Shown here: positions 27,710-35,712 of the stretch, piece by piece | Numbering within the stretch: the stretch's first letter is position 1 | How the letters are laid out: each line of letters begins with the position of its first letter | DNA from: DATGMS01 sp035303945 | GTDB lineage: Bacteria; Bacteroidota; Bacteroidia; Cytophagales; Cyclobacteriaceae | Assembly: GCA_035303945.1 (NCBI GenBank) | Contig: DATGQZ010000017.1 | Location: forward strand, 26,824 to 90,823 | Direction: 5' to 3' | DNA: 64,000 nucleotides | Translations under genes and position numbers: made by a program | The notes under the pieces: model-generated | Told to the model about the DNA's origin: nothing | The model's database searches: none | What the model saw: only the letters and a program-made list of their open reading frames with translations

Positions 27710-28207
27710 ATGAATAACATGATGAATTCTGAATCAACTTTAAAGATCCTCTTCTTCGTTGCGGTTCTGTTTGCAGGCACGCAAATGTCACAGGCCCAAT
27801 CTGTGTACAAGACGGGAGTCGGGCTGCTGGTAGACGTAGGGGATGGAGGCACTTGGGTAGGCCCACATGTGAAGCATTTTTTTGACAACAACCAAGCGGG
27901 AGAAGCTTCTCTGCAATTTGGAACAGGCTTAACCGTCATTCAACTCATGTATCAATATCACCAACCTGTAAAAGAAGCGGAAGGTCTGCAATGGTATATT
28001 GGTTTGGGAGGAGCATTAGGATTTCCAAAATATGGTGATGACGTCTTATTTGCCATTGTGCCCGCTGCCGGCCTGGATTATAAGCTGACCAATGTCCCTA
28101 TTGATCTATTTTTAGACTGGAGACCCAAATTTATGATCTATGACAGTGAAAATGAGTTTGTAGCAGCTAGATTTGGCTTGGGGCTGCGTTTCACTTTAAG
28201 CAATTAA
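27710..28207 (+). CDS. Small outer-membrane beta-barrel-like protein of unknown function
   Basis: Protein of 165 aa with a cleavable signal peptide (cut near AQA-type site MSQAQ, residue about 30) followed by alternating hydrophobic strands rich in Gly and aromatic residues (GVGLLVDVGDGG, LQWYIGLGGALGF, ARFGLGLRFTL). This pattern suits an 8-strand outer-membrane barrel. I do not recognise a specific family. It lies directly downstream of the lipocalin-like gene and ends at a strong hairpin terminator. Confidence 0.65.
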   Translation: MNNMMNSESTLKILFFVAVLFAGTQMSQAQSVYKTGVGLLVDVGDGGTWVGPHVKHFFDNNQAGEASLQFGTGLTVIQLMYQYHQPVKEAEGLQWYIGLGGALGFPKYGDDVLFAIVPAAGLDYKLTNVPIDLFLDWRPKFMIYDSENEFVAARFGLGLRFTLSN

Positions 28208-28213
28208 AGACAG

Positions 28214-28246
28214 TCCGCAGATCATCATCACATGTTGATCTGCGGA
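28214..28246 (+). terminator. Hairpin terminator
   Basis: TCCGCAGATCA at 28214-28224 pairs perfectly with TGATCTGCGGA at 28236-28246 (11-bp stem, 11-nt loop), followed by a moderately T-rich tail. It begins seven bases after the stop of the barrel-like protein. Confidence 0.75.
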
Positions 28247-28305
28247 TCTTCATATTCTTTGCTGCTTTGTCACGGCTGTGTTGGAAGGATTTATATTTTT
28301 ATAAA

Positions 28306-30312
28306 ATGATTAAAAATGCAATAATCTTATGTTTATCCATCTGCTTGTGCTTTCCTTCTTTTAGCCAAACTGCCGAACAACTATATGCCGACAGCCTTCT
28401 CCATCTGGCACAAAACGCAGGAACTGATTCATTAAAGATCCAACGCTATCTTGAACTCAGCTATTTTTGGTCGGATAGAGATAGCTCGGAAGCCTTTTAT
28501 TATCTCCGGGAAGCGGAGCAGATGATGCCCTCAAAAAGTAACTATTATCGTGGCCTGTATCATTTTTATCTGGCGGGAATTTATTTTGACCGTGAGATTG
28601 AAAAGGCAAAAGATGATTATCTCAAAGCCGACAGCCTGCTTAAGCCCTTAGACAATAAATATGTATTCCAATTAAGGGCTAGGCTCTGGAACAATTACGG
28701 CGCACTCCTTCAAAGGCAAGATCAAGAGGAAAAGTATATTCAGATTCTGTTAGATCAAGCCATTCCTTTAGCGGGAAAGGGTGAAGACAGTGTGCTGGTA
28801 GCCCATGACTACCAAAATGTAGCCATGATCCTGATGAATATCGGGGATTATGAAAAAGCCGAGGAATATTATGAAAAGGCCATTCATTACCTCTCCAACA
28901 GCGAGGGGGCCTATGAAGAAAAACTGACGGTATTCGTTAATGCAGCTAAAAATGCCATCTTCAGCCGACAATTTCCAGAAGCAAAGGTTTATTTAGACAG
29001 CGCAGCACTCCATCTCAAAGCGATTCCCCATTCATTATACGCGTCAGTGTTTTATCAAGCCTCAGGCACATATTATCGTCATCAAAAAATGTGGCAGGTA
29101 TCGCTTCAACAATTTGACAAAGCGCTTCAGCTGGCGAGAGCGTATGATGATCAGCGGTTGGTTTCTGCAATTCTATTCGAGAAGTACCAGTTATATAAAG
29201 AAACCGGTGACTTGGCTGCCGCACGAGCCGCACTCCTATCCTCAAGACAACAAGGGAGCACTACCTCAAACAGCCATGACCGTATGCTACACCTTCGTGA
29301 GCTAGCAAAACTGGATGCGCAGCTGAAAGATTATGCTTCTGCTTACAATTGGCTGACAGCTTACACTACCTTAGCAGATAGTGTTTTTGAGGCTGAGTCT
29401 CACCTAAGCATACTAGAACTAGAAAACAAATACCGCTCAGTAGAAAAAGAAAATGAAATTCTCCTCCTTAAAAACGAAAACCAGCAACAACAATTTAGCT
29501 TGGAAAGAAGCAAACTCACGCTGGTGATTCTTTTGGGCGTTCTATTGATCATTCTCCTGTTGGTATTATTCGGATGGAGGCTGTATACAAGTAAGAAACG
29601 AACTATGGAGCAGAATGAAATCCTCCACCAACAGGAACTGAAATCTATCAAGCAACGGGAACAGCTCACGGTGTACAATGCCATGCTCCAAGGCCAAGAA
29701 CAGGAACGCAACCGCATTGCAAGGGATCTGCACGATGGATTAGGGGGTATGTTGGCGGGGGTCAAACTCAAGCTTTCTTCCATAGTATCCAAAGAAAAAC
29801 AGAAGAGTAATCTAATCTCACCTGATATGGAAATTTACAAAGTCATCCATCAATTGGATCAGTCGGTGGATGAGCTCCGAAGAATAGCGCGAAATATGAT
29901 GCCTGAGTCGCTAATCTATATGGGTTTGGAACCGGCACTTTCCGACCTTTGCAAATCCTTGAATACCGAAAAAACCTCGGTCGTATTTGAAGCTTTCGAT
30001 CTAAGAGACTCCTATGGTCAGGAATTACAGATTACCGTGTACCGAATTATACAAGAACTGCTGACCAATGCCATCAAGCATGCAGATGCTCATACGATAA
30101 TGGTGCAATGCAGTGAAAATGAACAGCGTTTATACATCACTGTTGAAGATGATGGAAAAGGTTTTGATCCTGAAGCAGTCGTACAAAGGGAGGGTATTGG
30201 CTTATCAAATATTAAAAACAGGGTAAACCTTCTACAGGGACTAATCGAGATTAGCTCGCGAAGCGGTGAAGGAACTACCTTTTCAATCGAAATTCCATTG
30301 CATGAAAAATAG
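28306..30312 (+). CDS. TPR-containing sensor histidine kinase (NarL/HisKA_3 type)
   Basis: Sensor kinase of 668 aa. From ATG 28306 it has a signal peptide (cut near FPSFSQ), a periplasmic TPR array (about 22-370), a coiled-coil linker, one transmembrane helix (about 406-427) and a second coiled coil. The HisKA_3 dimerisation domain carries the phospho-acceptor His476 in RIARDLHDGLGGM. The HATPase domain (about 565-665) shows the N box ELLTNAIKHA and the G boxes DDGKGFD and GIGLSNI. A TTG 39 bases upstream is in frame but would disrupt the signal peptide. Its 3' end overlaps the LuxR-type regulator gene by 11 bases, so the two form a two-component pair. Confidence 0.92.
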   Translation: MIKNAIILCLSICLCFPSFSQTAEQLYADSLLHLAQNAGTDSLKIQRYLELSYFWSDRDSSEAFYYLREAEQMMPSKSNYYRGLYHFYLAGIYFDREIEKAKDDYLKADSLLKPLDNKYVFQLRARLWNNYGALLQRQDQEEKYIQILLDQAIPLAGKGEDSVLVAHDYQNVAMILMNIGDYEKAEEYYEKAIHYLSNSEGAYEEKLTVFVNAAKNAIFSRQFPEAKVYLDSAALHLKAIPHSLYASVFYQASGTYYRHQKMWQVSLQQFDKALQLARAYDDQRLVSAILFEKYQLYKETGDLAAARAALLSSRQQGSTTSNSHDRMLHLRELAKLDAQLKDYASAYNWLTAYTTLADSVFEAESHLSILELENKYRSVEKENEILLLKNENQQQQFSLERSKLTLVILLGVLLIILLLVLFGWRLYTSKKRTMEQNEILHQQELKSIKQREQLTVYNAMLQGQEQERNRIARDLHDGLGGMLAGVKLKLSSIVSKEKQKSNLISPDMEIYKVIHQLDQSVDELRRIARNMMPESLIYMGLEPALSDLCKSLNTEKTSVVFEAFDLRDSYGQELQITVYRIIQELLTNAIKHADAHTIMVQCSENEQRLYITVEDDGKGFDPEAVVQREGIGLSNIKNRVNLLQGLIEISSRSGEGTTFSIEIPLHEK

Positions 30313-30925
30313 AATCTCCGTAATTATAGTTGACGACCATCCCATCGTGTTGCAGGGCTTTTCGAACATCCTGCAAAATGAGGAAAACATTGACTTGTTA
30401 CGAGCCTTTACTTCCGTAACGGAAGGCATGACTTATCTGGAACAGCATGAGGTTGATGTTATATTGCTGGACATCAATATGCCAGACATCAACGGCATCG
30501 AAGCCTGTGGGATGATCAACAAACGATATCCTCGCGTCAAGGTAATCGCCATCAGCAATAACAATGAACATAGCATTATCCAACGGATGCTGCAGAGCGG
30601 TGCTTCCGGCTATATTTTAAAAAATGCATCGGCGGATGAGCTGATACAGTGCATCTGGGATGCTGAAGCAGGAGCAACTGCGCTCAGTAAAGACATCCAA
30701 CAGATTATACACAATGCGCAAACTAAGAGCCTTCCTAAGATCACCCGTAGGGAATCTGAAATCCTACGCCTCTTGGCACAAGGGCGTACAACTCCGGAAA
30801 TAGCTGACATAATGTTTGTCAGTCCATTAACCATCGAAACCCATAGGCGCAATCTGATACAGAAATTTGAAGTTAACAATGTAGCGGCTTTAATCCATAA
30901 GGCCACTGAGTTGAAATACATATAA
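30302..30925 (+). CDS. LuxR/NarL-family response regulator
   Basis: Response regulator of 207 aa. The receiver domain (about 5-120) has the acidic pair in IIVDDHPIV and phospho-acceptor Asp57 (VILLDINMPDING). The C-terminal LuxR helix-turn-helix spans about 143-203 (ITRRESEILRLLAQGRTTPEIADIMFVSPLTIETH). The ATG at 30302 lies inside the kinase gene, giving an 11-base overlap. Targets are not evident; the permease gene downstream is separated by about 110 bases. Confidence 0.93.
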   Translation: MKNRISVIIVDDHPIVLQGFSNILQNEENIDLLRAFTSVTEGMTYLEQHEVDVILLDINMPDINGIEACGMINKRYPRVKVIAISNNNEHSIIQRMLQSGASGYILKNASADELIQCIWDAEAGATALSKDIQQIIHNAQTKSLPKITRRESEILRLLAQGRTTPEIADIMFVSPLTIETHRRNLIQKFEVNNVAALIHKATELKYI

Positions 30926-31036
30926 AGCAGCGTTCTTCTCCCCATAAGACAAACCGTACCAATGCTAAGCATTATAGCATCTAAAAATTAACTTTTGGCG
31001 GTTTGTTTATGTAAATTAGGAGCATCGCTGTTTCCT

Positions 31037-32128
31037 ATGATGACAAGGTCTTTTTCTACCGTTCAGTGGCTGGCTTATTTTCTCCTAGCCATGGTGCTGC
31101 TGGTTTATGTACTAACCGCAGCTGCATTTATCTTAGTCCCCTTAGTGTGGAGTATCTTTATCGCCTTTTCCATTTATCCTTTGTCCAATTGGCTGGAAGG
31201 CAAACGGATACCTAGGGCCATAGCCATTGTGATCAGCCTCCTTTTTGTCGGTATTTTCTTATTTGGTCTTCTTTATCTTCTGACCAGCCAGATGGTCGCG
31301 CTTGCGGGAGACTTTCCTGAGATAGGCAAGAGCTTTAATGAGCGAATTCAAAAATATCTTGTGGAAATTCAATCGTTCATAGGCAACGATTATTTACTAC
31401 AAGAAATGAATTGGAGCCTTTATCGATTTCTCTCCCCTGAAAGCTTAAATGCGACGTTATTTTCTACCGGCAAAACCCTAACATTGGCTGGAATTATTCC
31501 TTTATACATTTTCTTCCTCCTTTATTACAAGGATTTTTTTGTAGAATTTATCCGGAGGGTGTCGGCTAAATCGAATGCACATATCCTCGAATGGGCAGAG
31601 GATGCAGGTGAGGTAATTCAAAATTACATCACGGGCATGTTAAAAGTCACGTTAATTGTGGCTTTGTTGTCAGCCATCTTCCTCTTTAGCATTGATGTGG
31701 AATATTATCTGCTTTTTGCTATCTGGATAGCCGTTATGAATCTCATCCCCTATATTGGCGTGTTTATCAGCTCTGCTGTTGTCATTATATATGTGCTGCT
31801 TACTACAGAAACTATTTTCTATCCGGTACTGACCCTGTTGGTATTGTGGGGTATTCAACTATTAGAGAATAACATCATTACGCCTTTGGTGGTAGGCGCC
31901 AAAGTCAATGTCAATGCCCTGGCAGTGATTTTGGCCATATTAGCTGGAGGCGCCATTTGGGGTGTGTCGGGAATGATTTTATTTATACCACTAACGGGGA
32001 TTCTAAAAATTACTTTTGATCGAATTCCGATGTTGCAGCCTTTTGGCTATCTTTTAGGAGATAATTTTCCAGTACATGAAAAAAGAGAAAATTTCTGGAA
32101 GATCTTTCTTCGCAAGATCAAGAAGTAG
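31037..32128 (+). CDS. AI-2E/PerM-family membrane transporter
   Basis: Integral membrane protein of 363 aa with about eight hydrophobic helices, matching the AI-2E family (TqsA/PerM). Typical stretches are the N-terminal LVPLVWSIFIAFSIYPLSNWLEGKRIPRAIAIV and, near the C-terminus, NIITPLVVGAKVNVNALAVILAILAGGAIWGVSGMILFIPL. Members export small signals or ions (sodium-proton exchange has been shown for some); the substrate here is unknown. I take the first ATG of a pair at 31037/31040; a TTG at 30995 would add 14 polar residues. It converges on dinB with only nine bases between the stops. Confidence 0.88.
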   Translation: MMTRSFSTVQWLAYFLLAMVLLVYVLTAAAFILVPLVWSIFIAFSIYPLSNWLEGKRIPRAIAIVISLLFVGIFLFGLLYLLTSQMVALAGDFPEIGKSFNERIQKYLVEIQSFIGNDYLLQEMNWSLYRFLSPESLNATLFSTGKTLTLAGIIPLYIFFLLYYKDFFVEFIRRVSAKSNAHILEWAEDAGEVIQNYITGMLKVTLIVALLSAIFLFSIDVEYYLLFAIWIAVMNLIPYIGVFISSAVVIIYVLLTTETIFYPVLTLLVLWGIQLLENNIITPLVVGAKVNVNALAVILAILAGGAIWGVSGMILFIPLTGILKITFDRIPMLQPFGYLLGDNFPVHEKRENFWKIFLRKIKK

Positions 32129-32137
32129 CTGTCTAAC

Positions 32138-33205
32138 TTAAAATTCAATCCACAACTGCCGTCCATACATGGGGGTACCCTTGTCCAAGTTTGATATACC
32201 CAGTCCCATTAGCCGAATAGGCATCTTTAGCGCTTCTTGATCCAACAGTTCCTGGGCCATTTCCTCAATGTCTTCCCTAGTAAGGTATCGCTCTAGACTC
32301 TTGCTCCGTGTTTGAAGCGTAAAATCGCGGTATTTTAGTTTTAGCGTGAGTGTTCTGCCCCTGATATTGCCCTTGTTCAGCCTTCGGAAAAGCTCCTCTA
32401 GTACCTTATCCATCGCTGTCAGGAGTTCTTCCCTGTCAAACAGGTCCCGCTCAAAGGTCGTCTCCACGCTAAGTGACTTTCTATCCCTGTGTGGATGTAC
32501 CTCGCTCAGGTGAATGCCTCGAACGATGTTGTAATAATGGGCTCCTGACTTTCCGAATCGCTGCATTAAAAAATTTAGGGAGTATTGCTTTAGATCCCAG
32601 CCATTGTGGATGCCGTATTTCTTCATCTTTTCGGCAGTTACTTTACCAATGCCGTAAAACCTCTCGATAGGTAGCTTTTCCAAAAATGCCTCCGCCTGCT
32701 CAGGTGGAATAACCGCTTGTCCGTTCGGTTTGTTAATATCCGAAGCAACCTTAGCCAAAAACTTATTGTACGATATGCCTGCAGAAGCGTTTAAGCCAGT
32801 TTCTGCTTTAATTTTTGCTCTTATTTCTGTAGCTATTCTTGTTGCTGAAGGGTTATTCACCTTGTTCACGGTGACATCTAGAAAGGCCTCATCCAGCGAA
32901 AGGGGTTCAACTAAATCGGTGTAGGAGTGAAAAATCTCCCTGATCTTTAACGACAGTTCACGATAACGCTCAAAGCGGGGTTTCACAAAAATCAGTTGGG
33001 GACATTTTAATGCCGCCAATTTGGAAGGCATGGCTGACTTCACTCCGTATTTTCGCGCTTCATAACTAGCTGCAGCCACTACTCCCCTTTCGCGATTGCC
33101 CCCTACCGCCACAGGCTTCCCTCTCAGTGCTGGATTGTCCAACTGCTCCACTGATGCATAAAAAGCATCCATATCCACATGTATAATTTTTCGCTGTTCG
33201 GACAT
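32138..33205 (-). CDS. dinB: DNA polymerase IV (Y-family translesion polymerase)
   Basis: Error-prone DNA polymerase of 355 aa. The catalytic palm shows DMDAFYASVEQ (Asp11, probable steric gate Tyr16) and SLDEAFLDV, which supplies the second metal-binding Asp and Glu. A thumb with helix-hairpin-helix (YGIGKVTAEKMKKYGI) and the C-terminal little finger (SVETTFERDLFD onward) complete the family architecture. The start ATG at 33205 gives the usual MSEQRKIIHVDMD opening; an ATG three codons upstream is also possible. It is divergent from a Vsr-like endonuclease gene, so two DNA-repair genes share the short spacer. Confidence 0.95.
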   Translation of the reverse strand: MSEQRKIIHVDMDAFYASVEQLDNPALRGKPVAVGGNRERGVVAAASYEARKYGVKSAMPSKLAALKCPQLIFVKPRFERYRELSLKIREIFHSYTDLVEPLSLDEAFLDVTVNKVNNPSATRIATEIRAKIKAETGLNASAGISYNKFLAKVASDINKPNGQAVIPPEQAEAFLEKLPIERFYGIGKVTAEKMKKYGIHNGWDLKQYSLNFLMQRFGKSGAHYYNIVRGIHLSEVHPHRDRKSLSVETTFERDLFDREELLTAMDKVLEELFRRLNKGNIRGRTLTLKLKYRDFTLQTRSKSLERYLTREDIEEMAQELLDQEALKMPIRLMGLGISNLDKGTPMYGRQLWIEF

Positions 33206-33254
33206 GAAATACATCGGGATTAGACCGGCTGCAACCTATTACAGATTCAGGCCA

Positions 33255-33282
33255 TTGAAAAACCTTCTATTTATTAATTTTG
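33255..33282 (+). promoter_or_regulatory. Candidate promoter for the Vsr-like gene
   Basis: TAATTTTG at 33275-33282 is an exact TAnnTTTG box; TTG at 33255-33257 lies 17 nt upstream. A transcript from here would begin near 33287, which argues against the upstream ATG at 33204 and for the TTG start at 33312. Confidence 0.45.
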
Positions 33283-33311
33283 TTTCAATAGCGCACCTGT
33301 TTGTCATCAGT

Positions 33312-33791
33312 TTGAAAAAATATTCAGAACCTAAAATTAGAGTGCCTAAGTTTTGCGAAGAAAACGGCTTTTACACCACGAAAGCTCGGTCTTCAAACAT
33401 GTCCAAAATCAAAGGAAGCAATACTAAGCCAGAAAAGCTATTGAAAAAAGCTCTATGGCACGCCGGATTAAGACATAAACGCAATCATCGCAAACTTCCC
33501 GGAAAGCCCGACATTGCCTTCCTGAAATACAAACTGGTAATATTTATCGATGGAAGCTTTTGGCATGGGCACGAGTGGGAACGGCGTAAACAACAGATCC
33601 ATTCAAATCGGGGATTCTGGATTCCGAAGATAGAGCGTAACATGCAACGTGACCGGGAAGTCAACCATTACTATCGGATAAAAAAATGGACGGTCCTTAG
33701 GTTTTGGGATTTTGAAATAAAAAATGAACTTGGTGTATGTGTGAAAAGGGTGCTAGAACATTTGAAAAGTCTAGCCCCTCCTCATCATTAA
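33312..33791 (+). CDS. Very-short-patch-repair (Vsr)-like endonuclease
   Basis: PD-(D/E)XK nuclease of the Vsr family, 159 aa from a TTG start. That start places KARSSNMSKIKGSNTKPE at the usual distance from the N-terminus. Residues matching the active site are Glu41 (TKPEKLL), Asp67 (LPGKPDIAF) and the FIDGSFWHGHEW segment (Asp80, His85, His87). Compared with E. coli Vsr, the zinc-binding Cys residues (C66 and C73 equivalents) are Ser and Trp, as in a Cys-poor branch I recall from Bacteroidota. No cytosine-5 methyltransferase is coded anywhere in the window, so it is an orphan. An ATG at 33204 gives a longer frame (195 aa) overlapping dinB, but the extra part does not resemble Vsr proteins. 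Confidence 0.85.
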   Translation: MKKYSEPKIRVPKFCEENGFYTTKARSSNMSKIKGSNTKPEKLLKKALWHAGLRHKRNHRKLPGKPDIAFLKYKLVIFIDGSFWHGHEWERRKQQIHSNRGFWIPKIERNMQRDREVNHYYRIKKWTVLRFWDFEIKNELGVCVKRVLEHLKSLAPPHH

Positions 33792-33809
33792 TGGCGTTGG
33801 TCCTGAACG

Positions 33810-34739
33810 TTATTTAATAAACTGATCTACATTATCTTTGGTGACCAATTGAAAAGGAATAAAAACATGCTTTTCTGTAATGGCTGCACGGTTTTCGATA
33901 TATCCCAAGGCCATTTCTACCGCCTGTCGGCCCTGCTCCTTCGCATTCTGGTAAACAGTTGCATTTAGTCGTCCAGCTTTGACTGCTTGTAAAGCATCCG
34001 CTATTGCATCAATGCTGACGACGACTACCTTATCTTTAAGCCCTGCCTGCTCCAAAGCTTGTAGTGCCCCCATACCCATTTCGTCATTTTGAGCAAACAC
34101 GGCATTGATCCTATCTCCAAATGATTGTATCCAGTTTTCCATCAAACTCATTGCCTTCGCCCGATCCCAATCTGCTGTTTGCTCAGCCAATATGGTGATT
34201 TCAGGATATTTGGTTAGTACGGTCTTAGTAGCAGCCGCCCGCTTCAATTGAGCTGCCTGTCCCATATAACCGTGCATAACGACAATATTCCCCTTTCCCC
34301 CTAAAAGATCAGCAATATGTTCCAATGCAATTTCAGCAGATTCTTCATCCCTTGATCCTACAAAGCCATCTGGATCGACAGCAGTCTCGGAGTTGACATT
34401 GATGATAGGAATGCCTGCCTCCTGGGCTTTGCGCACTGCGGGAGAACTGGCTTCCATTTCACAAGGGTTGAGAATAATTGCATCTACCCCTTGAGCGATA
34501 AAGCTTTCGATTTGCTGCACTTGCCGTACAGCCTCCCTTTGGGCATCATTGACAATAAGCCGGACATCATGTTCCTTTGCTGCCTCTTCCATTGCATCTT
34601 TAACATTGACCACAAATTCAGACTGCAAGCTCAACATAGATACACCTATCACCTTTCTTCCATCTTGGCTACCGTCGCCGCAACTCCAAAGCCCTAAGCT
34701 AGCTATAGCCAAGCCAAGCATATATTTTTTGTTGATCAT
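33810..34739 (-). CDS. Sugar ABC transporter substrate-binding lipoprotein (RbsB-like)
   Basis: Periplasmic-binding protein of 309 aa, type I fold (Peripla_BP_4), with a lipoprotein signal (Cys20 in LWSCGDG). RbsB-type features include VIGVSMLSLQSEFVVNVKDAMEEA, the hinge/ligand segment FVGSRDEESAEIALEHIAD, AVFAQNDEMGMGALQAL and VVVVSIDAIADALQAVKAGRLNATV. It captures a monosaccharide for the permease and ATPase coded upstream. Ribose is the commonest guess, but no ribokinase, RbsD or LacI-type gene is present nearby, so the sugar is open. Last gene of a three-gene minus-strand operon, four bases after the permease stop. Confidence 0.92.
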   Translation of the reverse strand: MINKKYMLGLAIASLGLWSCGDGSQDGRKVIGVSMLSLQSEFVVNVKDAMEEAAKEHDVRLIVNDAQREAVRQVQQIESFIAQGVDAIILNPCEMEASSPAVRKAQEAGIPIINVNSETAVDPDGFVGSRDEESAEIALEHIADLLGGKGNIVVMHGYMGQAAQLKRAAATKTVLTKYPEITILAEQTADWDRAKAMSLMENWIQSFGDRINAVFAQNDEMGMGALQALEQAGLKDKVVVVSIDAIADALQAVKAGRLNATVYQNAKEQGRQAVEMALGYIENRAAITEKHVFIPFQLVTKDNVDQFIK

Positions 34740-34743
34740 ATGA

Positions 34744-35706
34744 TTACTTTTTACGGTCTATTAGTACTGCTGCAATAATAATAACCCCTTTGATAATTTG
34801 TTGATAATAAGAAGATATGTTCAATAAATCGAGCCCATTGTTGATTACACCAATCAGCAAGACGCCTAAGACGGTTCCGCCAATACTACCAATGCCGCCT
34901 GCCAAACTGGTTCCGCCAATGACTACTGCAGCAATGGCATCCAATTCGTAAGCTACTCCCGCATTGGGTTGTCCGGTATTAATTCTAGAAGCTAGGACAA
35001 TTCCTGCTAGCGCCGCAAGACCACTACAAATAACATATGCCGCCATTTTAACAGCATTCACTCTTACACCAGAAGCATACGCAGCCTTTTCATTACCCCC
35101 AACAGCATACATATAACGACCTATACGCGTGTGATTCAGCAGTATTGTCGCTAAGATGATCACCAATACAAACACAACTATTGGGATAGGTATTCCCGCT
35201 AGATTACCTCCCCCAATTGCGTTAAAAGCCTCAGACAGATTGGTGACAGGTCTACCCTCACTGAAAACCAACGCAAGCCCTCGGGCAATCGTCATCATGC
35301 CAAGCGTAACAATAAAAGACGCCACACGACCTCTGGTAATAACTAGTCCGTTAAGCCCACCTATACCTGCTCCCACTAAAAGTGCTAAGCCAATGGGGAC
35401 GATCAAAGGGTATTCACCGGGATGGGCAAATAGAGCAGCAACCACACCCGCCAAAGCCACGACTGATCCCAAAGAAAGATCGATGCCGCCAGTGATGATG
35501 ACGAAAGTCACACCTATAGCTAAAATGCCATTAATGGACACCTGCCTCAATACAATGGTCATGTTCTGCAAGGAAAAGAAGTTGGGCGTTGCCAGAGACA
35601 AGATAAGGCAGATCAACAAAAAGGCAGCGAACATCCCAAATTTGCGGATGTAATCGTAGCTGCTGCTTCCCAATTTATGGGGTTTACTGAATATATTCAA
35701 TTGCAT
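34744..35706 (-). CDS. Sugar ABC transporter permease (RbsC-like)
   Basis: Inner-membrane permease of 320 aa of the branched-chain/ribose type (BPD_transp_2) with eight to ten helices. Signature regions are FFSLQNMTIVLRQVSINGILAIGVTFVIITGGIDLSLGSVVAL near the N-terminus, the EAA-like loop VGGNEKAAYASGVRVNAVKM, and the C-terminal GGTSLAGGIGSIGGTVLG. It forms the channel for the binding protein that follows and is powered by the ATPase coded six bases upstream. Confidence 0.93.
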   Translation of the reverse strand: MQLNIFSKPHKLGSSSYDYIRKFGMFAAFLLICLILSLATPNFFSLQNMTIVLRQVSINGILAIGVTFVIITGGIDLSLGSVVALAGVVAALFAHPGEYPLIVPIGLALLVGAGIGGLNGLVITRGRVASFIVTLGMMTIARGLALVFSEGRPVTNLSEAFNAIGGGNLAGIPIPIVVFVLVIILATILLNHTRIGRYMYAVGGNEKAAYASGVRVNAVKMAAYVICSGLAALAGIVLASRINTGQPNAGVAYELDAIAAVVIGGTSLAGGIGSIGGTVLGVLLIGVINNGLDLLNISSYYQQIIKGVIIIAAVLIDRKK

Positions 35707-35712
35707 ACGGGG

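Noticed and set aside
33204..33311. Upstream ATG that would lengthen the Vsr-like protein by 36 residues
   Set aside because: The extension overlaps the start of dinB, crosses the predicted promoter and does not look like any Vsr N-terminus.
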